This document shows positions 29,718-36,802 of a stretch of 64,000 bases of DNA, piece after piece; the stretch's first letter is position 1; each line of letters opens with the position of its first letter. Position numbers and translations under genes: made by a program. The stretch is from Peredibacter starrii. Its GTDB lineage: Bacteria > Bdellovibrionota > Bacteriovoracia > Bacteriovoracales > Bacteriovoracaceae. The stretch lies in contig NZ_CP139487.1 in NCBI RefSeq assembly GCF_034259205.1, positions 930,001-994,000 on the forward strand, in the 5' to 3' direction. The notes below the pieces were generated by a model. The model was not told the origin of the DNA, ran no database searches, and saw only the letters and a program-made list of their open reading frames with translations.

Positions 29718-29745
29718 AAAAAAAAAGGCCCCTTATAGGGGCCTT
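29718..29745 (-). terminator. Rho-independent terminator after bfr
   Basis: Read on the minus strand, a 9-bp perfect stem (AAGGCCCCT with AGGGGCCTT, three-base loop) is followed by nine Ts. It lies seven bases after the bacterioferritin stop. The 3' arm contains the AGGGG that serves yjbQ. Confidence 0.85.
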
Positions 29746-29771
29746 ATCGGAATTATTCGTCAGCACCTTTA
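29744..29771 (-). promoter_or_regulatory. Sigma-28-like promoter for yjbQ inside the end of bfr
   Basis: On the minus strand TAAA (29771-29768), 16 bases, then TCCGATAA (29751-29744): the same spacing as the surface-protein island. The predicted start falls inside the terminator stem, so such a transcript would lack the 5' arm and leave the yjbQ ribosome site free. May be coincidental, since TAAA lies in bfr coding sequence. Confidence 0.35.
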
Positions 29772-30241
29772 TCTGGATCCATTTGAGACTGCATATAATT
29801 CTGAACGCCAACGGCCTTAATCAGGTCACGCTGAGTTTCAAGCCAGTCAATGTGGTGTTCTTCAGACTTAAGGATTGAAAGGAAAAGATCACGAGTAGCG
29901 TAGTCGTGTTCAGACTCGGCTTGCTGGATACATTTTTTTAGATGAGGAACTGCTTCGTATTCAACCTCAAGGTCAGCAGCGATCACTTCAGTGATGTCAG
30001 TACCAACGCGAAGTTTGTTAAGCTTTTGAAGGTTAGGAAGACCTTCTAAGAATAGAATACGCTTAATCACCATATCAGCGTGCTTCATCTCATCGATTGA
30101 AGCTGCATATTCTAATTTCCCGATTCTCTCGAGGCCCCAGTTTTGAAGCATACGAGCGTGTAGAAAATATTGGTTAATAGCAGTTAGTTCTTTTGTGAGA
30201 ACAGAATTTAGAGCGTCGATAATTGCAGGAGAGCCTTTCAT
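29753..30241 (-). CDS. bfr: Bacterioferritin
   Basis: A 162-residue iron-storage protein forming 24-subunit shells with a diiron ferroxidase centre per subunit and haem between pairs. Seen: ferroxidase ligands Glu in 'LTKELTAINQYFLHAR', Glu/His in 'DEMKHADMVIKR' (the Met here is the haem ligand), and 'SEEHHIDWLETQ' near residue 125-135. Full length. I chose the ATG at 30241, with AGGTGA just upstream, over the in-frame GTG two codons earlier. It lies downstream of the bacterioferritin-associated ferredoxin gene, its usual redox partner for iron release, and is followed by a strong terminator. Confidence 0.95.
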   Translation of the reverse strand: MKGSPAIIDALNSVLTKELTAINQYFLHARMLQNWGLERIGKLEYAASIDEMKHADMVIKRILFLEGLPNLQKLNKLRVGTDITEVIAADLEVEYEAVPHLKKCIQQAESEHDYATRDLFLSILKSEEHHIDWLETQRDLIKAVGVQNYMQSQMDPDKGADE

Positions 30242-30297
30242 ATTCACCTCGAGAAGTTGTAATTGAATTAATTGTAGAAGAGGTGAAATGAAGAATC

Positions 30298-30332
30298 AAA
30301 AAAGTTCAACAGACCTAAGATTTGTTTGAACT
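30298..30332 (-). terminator. Weak intrinsic terminator between bfd and bfr
   Basis: On the minus strand AGTTCAA pairs with TTGAACT, extendable by CA/TG around a bulged A, followed by six Ts. The 5' arm covers the last bfd codons. It could lower read-through from bfd into bfr. Confidence 0.5.
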
Positions 30333-30521
30333 GTCTTTCATTTCGTAGGGTGATTTAGCGCTGTGTTCGAGTAGGGTAGAAACAGCATCTTCAACGCATG
30401 TACCGCAATCTGAGCCAACACCAAGGGCCTTCAAAATCTCTTTGGGATTATTTGAGTTCCGAGACGTAATTGCGTCTTGGATTTGTTTTTCAGTGATGCC
30501 TTTACAGATACAAACGTACAT
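30315..30521 (-). CDS. bfd: Bacterioferritin-associated ferredoxin
   Basis: A 68-residue [2Fe-2S] protein of the Bfd/BFD-like Fer2_BFD type. The four ligands are visible: 'MYVCICKGIT' supplies two Cys (CxC) and 'GSDCGTCVED' two more (CxxC). Bfd binds bacterioferritin and reduces its core iron through the haem. The C-terminal 20 residues are polar and extend past the core fold. It has a near-consensus sigma-70 promoter and AGGAAGG before the ATG, and lies upstream of bfr, matching the usual gene pair. No Fur-like palindrome was evident. Confidence 0.93.
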   Translation of the reverse strand: MYVCICKGITEKQIQDAITSRNSNNPKEILKALGVGSDCGTCVEDAVSTLLEHSAKSPYEMKDSSNKS

Positions 30522-30547
30522 AATGCGTGCGCCTTCCTATTGACCGC

Positions 30548-30576
30548 AGTATACACATGTTCGGCATATCTAACAA
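30548..30576 (-). promoter_or_regulatory. Sigma-70 promoter of bfd
   Basis: On the minus strand TTGTTA (30576-30571), a 17-base spacer, then TATACT (30553-30548), about 27 bases before the bfd ATG. Spacing and -10 are near consensus. Confidence 0.65.
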
Positions 30577-30628
30577 TTGTATTAGTAAATATTTATTCGT
30601 TTGAAGGTTTAAACGTAATTTCGCAGGG

Positions 30629-31141
30629 TTACTGGCCCGAGCGAAGCCTTTCGATCAGGCGAAACATACCCAAGGTCGACATAGACCACTTAAGTTTATC
30701 CGTCATGATGGCCTCATGAAGCTCATCCAGGGTGTATTCCTTAAGGCCCATAATAGTGTCCTCACCATCTGGGTTCGGTAGCTTTGAGTGGATCAAATTG
30801 CGGGCGATAAAGAAGTGTTGAGCGTGATTAATCGTGCCTGAACCATGAAGAGTCATCAATGGTTCAAGAATGCCGGCCTTATAACCAATCTCTTCCTGCA
30901 TTTCACGCTGAGCATTTTCTTCTGGGGTTCCTTTGTGGTGCTCAAGAATTCCTGAAACGGGCTTGATTCTGAAGGGTGGATTCTCGTGAGGACGCTTTTC
31001 TTCAATCAAAATGATTTTACCGTCCTCAGTAATGGGAAAAACAATCACTCCATGAGGGAAGTAGGCGCGCTCCCACACGATGCCGTTGATTTTTTCTTCG
31101 GTGACTCGAATGATCTGACCCTTATAAACTTCTTTTTCCAT
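30629..31141 (-). CDS. Nudix hydrolase, ADP-ribose pyrophosphatase-like
   Basis: A 170-residue Nudix protein, which cleaves nucleoside diphosphates linked to another group; the overall layout ('HGVIVFPITEDGKIILIEEKR', then Nudix helix) resembles ADP-ribose pyrophosphatases. The Nudix helix 'REMQEEIGYKAG' keeps the metal-binding glutamates, but the preceding loop ('GILEHHKGTPEENAQ') is one residue longer than Gx5Ex7 and lacks the usual Glu, so substrate binding may differ. ATG 31141 was chosen for the GGAG five bases upstream; it overlaps the upstream esterase by 20 bases. The longer frame starts at 31213 within that gene. Confidence 0.85.
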   Translation of the reverse strand: MEKEVYKGQIIRVTEEKINGIVWERAYFPHGVIVFPITEDGKIILIEEKRPHENPPFRIKPVSGILEHHKGTPEENAQREMQEEIGYKAGILEPLMTLHGSGTINHAQHFFIARNLIHSKLPNPDGEDTIMGLKEYTLDELHEAIMTDKLKWSMSTLGMFRLIERLRSGQ

Positions 31142-31823
31142 ATTTCTCCAGGAGTGTTTCAACTGCTTTTCCGATAGAGGAAGTGATCTCGTGTTCAGCA
31201 TCTTCCACTTCATTCCATCCTACATGAATGCCATTCTGTTTTAACTTTTCAATTTCACTGATGGCACTTTTTGCTGTGACGATTTCATCTTTCATTCCGT
31301 GAATAGCTTCCATTGGAAAAGGCAGTGGTTCATAAATCAATGTCGTTCTGAATTCACAACTAAGACCAATCACTAATTCTGTTTCTTTAATTTCTTTTCC
31401 GACGAGAGGAGCGAGATAACCGCCCTGAGAAAAACCAATGATAGTGAGTGGAAGTTTATTTGGATTCTCGATTTCCAATAAATCTCGCAGCCAAAATTTA
31501 GCGAGGTCCTGATTCAAAAAATACTTCTGTTCAAACTTATCGTAGAAGTACCAGGAATGGCCGTAGCTCACACGACCTTCCTTTACTCGAGGTAGAGGAA
31601 ATGGACCATTTGGGGCGATTACCATGGAGTTTTGAGGCAAGTAGGGAAGTAACTTGCGGAAAATACGCTTTCCGCGCTCTTGAAGTCCGTGCAATAACAG
31701 GAAAACCTGGGTGGGGTTATCCACTCGTCTTACCACTCCATCCATCTGGGCGAAGGAGGTAAATTGCCAGCGTTGTTCTGAAGTTTCCTGTAAATTTTTC
31801 AAAAAGTTACCCTTAAAATCCAA
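31122..31823 (-). CDS. Alpha/beta hydrolase, phospholipase/carboxylesterase-like
   Basis: A 233-residue cytosolic alpha/beta hydrolase. The nucleophile elbow is 'GFSQGGYLAP' (Ser about residue 143), the oxyanion region 'LLHGLQERG', the acid probably in 'HGMKDEIV', and the catalytic His in 'DAEHEI'. Together these resemble the LysoPLA/YpfH-like carboxylesterase group. The start is uncertain: TTG 31823 is the longest frame, while a TTG at 31802 has AAGGG eight bases upstream. It is the first gene of a pair with the overlapping Nudix gene and diverges from the gene at 31872. Substrate unknown. Confidence 0.83.
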   Translation of the reverse strand: MDFKGNFLKNLQETSEQRWQFTSFAQMDGVVRRVDNPTQVFLLLHGLQERGKRIFRKLLPYLPQNSMVIAPNGPFPLPRVKEGRVSYGHSWYFYDKFEQKYFLNQDLAKFWLRDLLEIENPNKLPLTIIGFSQGGYLAPLVGKEIKETELVIGLSCEFRTTLIYEPLPFPMEAIHGMKDEIVTAKSAISEIEKLKQNGIHVGWNEVEDAEHEITSSIGKAVETLLEKYGKRSL

Positions 31824-31871
31824 AGCTCTTTAATCCACTATAAAATAGCTTCATTGGTTTAAGGAGTCTCT

Positions 31872-32150
31872 ATGAAGTTTCAAAAGTTCACAATCTTTCC
31901 TACGAAGCCTGCACAAGGTCAGGAGTCAGAAGAGATTGAAGTGTTATTTAATCTTGATCATATCATTTCGATCAAACCCATTCGCATCTCAAGACCTGAT
32001 AAAATCTTGAATGGCTTCTGGATCAGAACGACAAACGGCAAGAAATACCGTGCTTCAAAGATCCCGAGTGATCTATTGAGCGTTATCGGAGAGAAGTACC
32101 AAGGTCCAGTAAACCTCATGGTAGATTCTGACGAGCAGCCTTTTCAATAA
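31872..32150 (+). CDS. Hypothetical small soluble protein
   Basis: A 92-residue protein with AAGGAG six bases before the ATG, so clearly set up for translation. It has no signal peptide or membrane segment. It reads as a small mostly-beta protein ('IDHIISIKPIRISRPD'-like region, 'GFWIRTTNGKKYRASKIP'). No family recognised. It is divergent from the esterase gene and precedes, by 55 bases, a gene for a protease-like protein. Confidence 0.6.
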   Translation: MKFQKFTIFPTKPAQGQESEEIEVLFNLDHIISIKPIRISRPDKILNGFWIRTTNGKKYRASKIPSDLLSVIGEKYQGPVNLMVDSDEQPFQ

Positions 32151-32166
32151 ATAATTCTACAGTGGC

Positions 32167-32201
32167 TTTACCTCTTACCGAAAAGACAGGTGAGAGGTAA
32201 A
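32167..32201 (+). promoter_or_regulatory. 13-bp hairpin covering the ribosome site of the next gene
   Basis: Arms 32167-32179 and 32189-32201 pair over 13 positions with one G-U wobble, around a nine-base loop. The AGAGGT ribosome site of the gene at 32206 lies in the 3' arm. No T-run follows, so it is not a standard terminator. Confidence 0.6.
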
Positions 32202-32205
32202 CGTC

Positions 32206-32736
32206 ATGATGAATTTGATTCAAAAATTTTTTAGTACTGATCGCTCGAACAAAGCACAAATCCGCAAAAACTTCACAACCTATTTTTATTCGCTCCCTGA
32301 ACATCAGTGGATCCTTGAATCTGAATGTCGTGACCACTTCGATAAACTCTTCTCACTTTTGCCTTCAGGCATCCTTGAAGCGATGATGACGAAGTATCCA
32401 GTGGAGTTCATTCCAAGTTATGCCATGAAAGAGCATCACCGTAAGGGGATGGTTCTTGCAAATACGATTGTGGTCTTTCCTGAATTTCAAAAGCTATTAA
32501 GAAGTAATAAACGTGCAGCAGTTGCATACCTTGCCCATGAAGTTGCCTTCGTGCTTTATGAGCATGAAGGGAATAAGGACCATGATCCTCTTATGGCCGA
32601 AGTAGAGGCGGATAAGTTTGTTTGTGATTTGGGTCTTACTTTTGAATTGGAAGATCTGCTTCTTATGCTGGATGAAACTATTGAAAAACGTCTTCGTCTT
32701 ACTTACCTCACGATCAATCACTTCAAAGATAACTAG
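32206..32736 (+). CDS. Protein with degenerate HExxH-like zinc-protease motif
   Basis: A 176-residue soluble protein. The segment 'AYLAHEVAFVLYEHEG' followed by 'DPLMAEVEADKFV' has the layout of small M48/gluzincin-type peptidases (HExxH, then ExxAD), but the second His of HExxH is Phe (HEVAF), so the metal site would be incomplete unless a nearby His substitutes (residues 'YEHE' or 'DHDP'). It therefore looks like a pseudopeptidase or a diverged relative. ATG 32206 has AGAGGT seven bases upstream, within a hairpin. It converges with an outer-membrane protein gene and their stops share CTAG. Function unknown. Confidence 0.6.
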   Translation: MMNLIQKFFSTDRSNKAQIRKNFTTYFYSLPEHQWILESECRDHFDKLFSLLPSGILEAMMTKYPVEFIPSYAMKEHHRKGMVLANTIVVFPEFQKLLRSNKRAAVAYLAHEVAFVLYEHEGNKDHDPLMAEVEADKFVCDLGLTFELEDLLLMLDETIEKRLRLTYLTINHFKDN

Positions 32737-33374
32737 AACAATAAATCGAAGCGGACTGGGATAATCGTCAAACCCAGTCCGTATTTCACGTCCTGATCAT
32801 TAAAATCTTTTCCATGTGTTTTATAGAAAAGTCGAATCTGTGGTGAGAATGACAGGTTATCAAATCCCATCATTACAATAGGTATCCGTTTTCCAAATAG
32901 AAATTCATAAGTTTGATTTGTATCATCTAGCTCGATGGGGGCTTTACCTTCCGCATCTGTAAAATCATGTGAGATTTCTTCCTCGTGACTAGTGTTACTA
33001 GCACTCATACCAATGTAATAAGCATCGTGAATATCGTTACTGAAATTATAAAGTAGAAAAATCCCCAAAGTGTTCTCTTCAACTTCCTGTTGTGATTCAC
33101 CTCCACCCTTGCGGCTAAATTTATATTCTGAATGATAACCTTCATAGAAAGCACCAATTTGAAATCGAGGATAGAGTCTATATGCATAATTAACGGCAAG
33201 GTCACTAAGAAGGCGATCAACCCTTTTAAAAGGGGAGGAGGAACTTGTTTGCATTCGCTCACCTGATCCCATCCAACCCAAACCCTGGGAACCAAAAGTT
33301 ATCATATGACGAGACTCTCGAGCATATAAGATTGATGAAAGGAGCGTCATAGCGAGCAGGAGCAACATCTTCAT
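32733..33374 (-). CDS. Predicted outer-membrane beta-barrel protein
   Basis: A 213-residue exported protein. The signal peptide covers about residues 1-18 ('LLSSILYA'). The rest shows alternating hydrophobic beta strands with aromatic girdles ('LAVNYAYRLYPRFQIGAFYEGY', 'NTLGIFLLYNF', 'YGLGLTIIPVRFDLLF'), and ends with Phe, as outer-membrane barrels do. About eight strands fit an OmpA/OmpW-sized barrel. ATG 33374 has AAGGA five bases upstream; the longer frame begins at TTG 33398. No specific family recognised. Confidence 0.68.
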   Translation of the reverse strand: MKMLLLLAMTLLSSILYARESRHMITFGSQGLGWMGSGERMQTSSSSPFKRVDRLLSDLAVNYAYRLYPRFQIGAFYEGYHSEYKFSRKGGGESQQEVEENTLGIFLLYNFSNDIHDAYYIGMSASNTSHEEEISHDFTDAEGKAPIELDDTNQTYEFLFGKRIPIVMMGFDNLSFSPQIRLFYKTHGKDFNDQDVKYGLGLTIIPVRFDLLF

Positions 33375-33488
33375 AAAGTTCCTTTGCCTAGAAACCAATA
33401 GATGTTTTCCTTGTGAAAGTAATTCTGTAGGGCTTAAAAAATTTGCGAAGCGGAAAAGTCAGGAAAGAAACTCTTAAGAAATTTCCAG

Positions 33489-33516
33489 TTGAACTAAATT
33501 TGCAACCTTGGATAAT
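33489..33516 (+). promoter_or_regulatory. Candidate sigma-70 promoter of the DUF3015 gene
   Basis: TTGAAC at 33489-33494, 16 bases, then GATAAT at 33511-33516, giving a leader of about 50 bases. Moderate match. Confidence 0.45.
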
Positions 33517-33570
33517 GGATTAGATTGATTATTGTTTTTTACAACTAACCTTTAACAACGGAGTGAAGGA

Positions 33571-34032
33571 ATGAAAAAATTATTAGTTGTTGTTGCAGTT
33601 GCTCTTATGACTTCTTCTGCTTTTGCTGCTAAATACGGCTCAGCTGGTTGTGGTCTTGGTTCTATGATTTTCGAAGGCGACCAGACTTGGTGGAAACAAG
33701 TTCTAGCTGCTACTACAAACGGTACAGGTGTACAAACTATCGGTATCACTCTTGGTACTTCTAACTGTGATTCTCCAGCTCCTCTAAAAGTTGGCCAAGC
33801 AGAAGCTTATGTTGAAGCTAACAAAGTTGCTCTTGCTAACGATATCGCTCGTGGTAACGGTGAAACAATCGTAGGTCTTTCTAAAGTTTACGGTTGTACA
33901 AATGCAGCTCAGTTCGGCCAAGCTCTGAAGTCTAACTATTCTACAATCTTTACTTCAGCTAACTCGACTTCTTCTGAAATCACTCACAACATCAACGGTG
34001 TTGCTGCAACTACTTGTAATACTCAGATCTAA
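33571..34032 (+). CDS. Abundant exported DUF3015 protein
   Basis: A 153-residue exported protein of the DUF3015 family. The signal peptide is residues 1-19 ('MTSSAFA'). The mature part keeps family features 'YGSAGCGLGSMIFEGDQTWWKQVLAATTNGT' split across the N terminus, 'FGITLGTSNC'-like middle, and paired cysteines. Codon choice is strongly biased to GCT, TCT, GGT and ACT compared with neighbours, and AAGGA lies just before the ATG, so it is probably highly expressed. A hairpin follows. The family's function is not known; a periplasmic or surface location is inferred. Confidence 0.88.
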   Translation: MKKLLVVVAVALMTSSAFAAKYGSAGCGLGSMIFEGDQTWWKQVLAATTNGTGVQTIGITLGTSNCDSPAPLKVGQAEAYVEANKVALANDIARGNGETIVGLSKVYGCTNAAQFGQALKSNYSTIFTSANSTSSEITHNINGVAATTCNTQI

Positions 34033-34040
34033 TTTCTATA

Positions 34041-34070
34041 ATGGGACCTGCACTTAAAAGCAGGTCCCAT
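34041..34070 (+). terminator. 11-bp hairpin after the DUF3015 gene, containing the next start
   Basis: Arms 34041-34051 and 34060-34070 are perfectly complementary (ATGGGACCTGC), with an eight-base loop. There is no T-run after it. The 3' arm contains the AGG ribosome site and the first two bases of the ATG of the DUF4105 gene. It may protect or end the abundant upstream message while limiting translation of the next gene. Confidence 0.6.
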
Positions 34071-35946
34071 GTATTTCATTCTTCCTCTTTTATTCTCGTT
34101 TTCTCTTATCGCAGCTTCTACACCTAAAGAACTGTCCGAAACCAAAAAATGGCATCGACTTCTGCATTATAAGAAGACCTGGACGGGTTCTTATGAAAGT
34201 GAGGCCGATGGCGCGAAGTTCTTTTTGCATAAAGAAGGTAAATCTAATCCTCAAAAGGAACTAGAGACCACAATTGAACTCTTTAGTGCTCCTGGTGCGC
34301 TTAATGATGATCATCCGATTTGTCGTTTTCCGCTTCGTTATAAATGGTTGAATCAGCAACTAGGGATGCCGTGGAAAGCGGACCTCATGCAATGTAAGAA
34401 GTATGTCGATTTCTTTTCAAAGCTTGCCGCGAAACGTGCTTCGGTGGTGTTTTCATCTTATTACCTAGGAAGTCCAAACTCTGCCTTCGGTCATACTTTG
34501 CTTCGTTTAAGTCGCTACGATAACCCACGTGAAACTGAGATGCTGGATTATGGAATTAACTATTCGGCGGTGGCCAATGAGAAGAATCCGTTCTTGTATG
34601 CCGTGAAAGGTCTCTTTGGAGGATTTGAAGGGAAGTTTGCTGCGATTCCTTACTATTACAAGATCCGCGAGTACACCAACGTTGAGTTTCGTGACCTTTG
34701 GGCCTATGACTTAAAACTCACTATGCCTGAAGTTCTAGAAATGGTTGATCACGTATGGGAACTTGGTGATACGTACTTTGATTATTTCTATTTCCATGAA
34801 AATTGCTCTTACCACCTTTTGAGTATCATCGAGGCCGCTAAGCCCGATGCTAATCTCACGGATCAGTTTAACTGGTACACGATTCCGGCCGACACTGTTC
34901 GCATGCTGAAGAAAGAGGGACTGATTGAAGAAGGGCAGAGACGTGAATCAACCTATTCAAAGCTCACAAGACTGTCTTCAAATTTAAGTGACAAGAACTT
35001 AGAGCTTTCAAAAGACATTGCTTCAAAACCAGAAGAAACTCAAACACTCGTTGCGGGCATGGATGATAAGAAGGCCGCTGATGTGTTGGATGTTTCGATT
35101 GAGGCCTTCGATTACTATAATTTTGAAAAGATTCTTCAAGACGATGCAAAGACTAAAGCGAAGAAAGAACATATTTTATCTGCTCGCGCAAAAAATCCTA
35201 TCATCACACATGATGAAATTGATCCATCTCTTACTCGCAAGGATGATCCTGCCCTCAGCCATTCACCGACCCGTTTATCACTGGCGGAAGGTTATACAGA
35301 TCAGGTAGGGAAGTACACGCGGTTTGAATTCCGCGCGGCCCTTCATGATGTGCTGGATCCGATTCCCGGAACCATGAATACATCTCAAATTGAGATGGGT
35401 AAGGTGAACTTTAAACTTCAGGACCGGTACTATAAGAGTCCTAAGTTTATCTTCCAGGATTTCACGATCTTCAATATTAAGAACTATCCTGAGCAAAATT
35501 TCTGGGCCTCTCCAACTTCTTGGGAAGTAGATGTAGGTGCTAAGCAGTTACACCGCGTTCAGTGTTTCGATTGTCCGGCCGCTTATGTGATGGGTTCAAT
35601 TGGTAACAGTCTTCAGATTGCACGCGATCGACTTTTCATGTCGGTCCTTGTTAACGGTGAAGTTGATATTCAAAACCAATTCACGAACAATTACCGCTTT
35701 GGAATTGGGCCAAAATTATTTTCTCGATATCGTGCTTCTGATGCATGGTTAGTAGGGCTCACGAGTTATTATCATTTCAATACCTATGAGCATAAAAAGA
35801 TGTTCCAGGATTATGGGTGGTATAACGAATTGGAACTTCGTCATCATCTGAGTGAGTCAGTATCTCTAAGCTTAAAAGGCAACGGCTACGAGCAGGAGCG
35901 AGTATGGGTGACTGGTGGAGAGTTGGGCTTGCTGTATTTCTACTAA
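34069..35946 (+). CDS. DUF4105/Lnb-type periplasmic protein with C-terminal barrel-like region
   Basis: A 625-residue exported protein; residues 1-17 are the signal peptide. The DUF4105 (Lnb N-terminal) domain spans about 120-300, with 'SSYYLGSPNSAFGHTLLRLS', 'LDYGINYSA' and 'FYFHENCSYHLLSIIE'. This carries the His (GHT) and Cys (ENCSY) expected of a papain/NlpC-like thiol enzyme. A charged helical region follows, then about 390-625 is beta-rich and resembles a barrel ('TRFEFRAALHDV', 'SLSLKGNGYEQERVWVTGGELGLLYFY'). Its start codon lies in a hairpin after the DUF3015 gene. The dipeptidase gene begins inside its 3' end. An envelope-processing role is likely; a Lnb-like lipoprotein acyl-transfer role is speculative. 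Confidence 0.82.
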   Translation: MYFILPLLFSFSLIAASTPKELSETKKWHRLLHYKKTWTGSYESEADGAKFFLHKEGKSNPQKELETTIELFSAPGALNDDHPICRFPLRYKWLNQQLGMPWKADLMQCKKYVDFFSKLAAKRASVVFSSYYLGSPNSAFGHTLLRLSRYDNPRETEMLDYGINYSAVANEKNPFLYAVKGLFGGFEGKFAAIPYYYKIREYTNVEFRDLWAYDLKLTMPEVLEMVDHVWELGDTYFDYFYFHENCSYHLLSIIEAAKPDANLTDQFNWYTIPADTVRMLKKEGLIEEGQRRESTYSKLTRLSSNLSDKNLELSKDIASKPEETQTLVAGMDDKKAADVLDVSIEAFDYYNFEKILQDDAKTKAKKEHILSARAKNPIITHDEIDPSLTRKDDPALSHSPTRLSLAEGYTDQVGKYTRFEFRAALHDVLDPIPGTMNTSQIEMGKVNFKLQDRYYKSPKFIFQDFTIFNIKNYPEQNFWASPTSWEVDVGAKQLHRVQCFDCPAAYVMGSIGNSLQIARDRLFMSVLVNGEVDIQNQFTNNYRFGIGPKLFSRYRASDAWLVGLTSYYHFNTYEHKKMFQDYGWYNELELRHHLSESVSLSLKGNGYEQERVWVTGGELGLLYFY

Positions 35947-36587
35947 TTGTGGAGACTAGTTCCGTTATGGCCAAAATTCCTTCTGAATTCATCTCACTTT
36001 CTGAAACCTGTCCGAATATTATTATTCAGAGTGATTACTCGACGGTGAAGAATTTCACGGGCGAGATCGTTCGTGGTTATAAGAAGACTGCTGCCTATAT
36101 GGCGAAAGCACCCGCCAAGGCCTTAGGCGAAGTTCAAAAAGTGGCGCTCTCTCGCGGGTATAATCTTAAAATCTTCGATGGTTACCGTCCTGTAAAGGCG
36201 GTGGAGTTTTTCCAGGAATGGGCAAAACGTCCGGAAACCAATCCTGAGATTAAGGCCCATTACTATCCAACCTTTTCTCGCTTAGATCTCTTTGAGCAGG
36301 GTTTTATCGCTAAACAATCCAGCCACTCACGTGGGGCGGCAGTTGATTTGACCCTGGTGGATCTAAAAACCGGTAAAGAACTCGATATGGGGTCCCACTT
36401 TGATTTCTTTGATGAGCGATCTAATACCGATAGTAAGAGCATCACGGAAGAGCAGAAAAAGAATCGTATGTTATTGAAAGAACTGATGGAAGGTAAGGGC
36501 TTTAAGAACTTTTCACAGGAATGGTGGCACTACTCGTTTAAACCTGAACCTCATCCGGATCAGGCATTTAACTTCGACGTCGAGTAA
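35904..36587 (+). CDS. D-alanyl-D-alanine dipeptidase (VanX/DdpX-like, M15D)
   Basis: A 227-residue exported zinc peptidase. The signal peptide is about residues 1-23 ('ETSSVMA'). Zinc and catalytic motifs of the M15D family are present: 'DGYRPVKAVEFF' (Arg), 'SSHSRGAAVDLTLVD' (SxHxxGxAxD with His and Asp ligands), and 'EWWHYSF' (Glu base and third ligand His). Such enzymes hydrolyse D-Ala-D-Ala, here presumably in the periplasm, either to recycle peptidoglycan fragments or, in a predator, to use those of prey (inference). The gene overlaps the DUF4105 gene by 43 bases, so they are coupled. Its stop abuts the convergent 40-residue ORF. Confidence 0.9.
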   Translation: MGDWWRVGLAVFLLIVETSSVMAKIPSEFISLSETCPNIIIQSDYSTVKNFTGEIVRGYKKTAAYMAKAPAKALGEVQKVALSRGYNLKIFDGYRPVKAVEFFQEWAKRPETNPEIKAHYYPTFSRLDLFEQGFIAKQSSHSRGAAVDLTLVDLKTGKELDMGSHFDFFDERSNTDSKSITEEQKKNRMLLKELMEGKGFKNFSQEWWHYSFKPEPHPDQAFNFDVE

Positions 36588-36710
36588 TTACTCGTAATTT
36601 AGCTCGTAGTTAGCGTGAAGATTTCCCAGCTTCTTATACGAGTTTCTCCAGTAGACAACTACCAGATAAGGGCTGATGAGAACTAAACTCAAGCGAGCGA
36701 GAATTTTCAT
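36588..36710 (-). CDS. Small 40-residue membrane peptide
   Basis: A 40-codon frame with AAGGAAAG before its ATG. The peptide begins 'MKILARLSLVLISPYLVVVYW', one hydrophobic helix, and has a polar tail 'KLGNLHANYELNYE'. It fits exactly between the dipeptidase stop and the next gene, which supports a real gene, but there is no homology evidence. Confidence 0.45.
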   Translation of the reverse strand: MKILARLSLVLISPYLVVVYWRNSYKKLGNLHANYELNYE

Positions 36711-36802
36711 AAACTTTCCTTTGCGTTCATTATGCCTGAGAATAAGTAAGAGAAATTTTCGGGTTAAGTTAACTTAGTTAAGATTTGATGAAGAGAGAAA
36801 CT

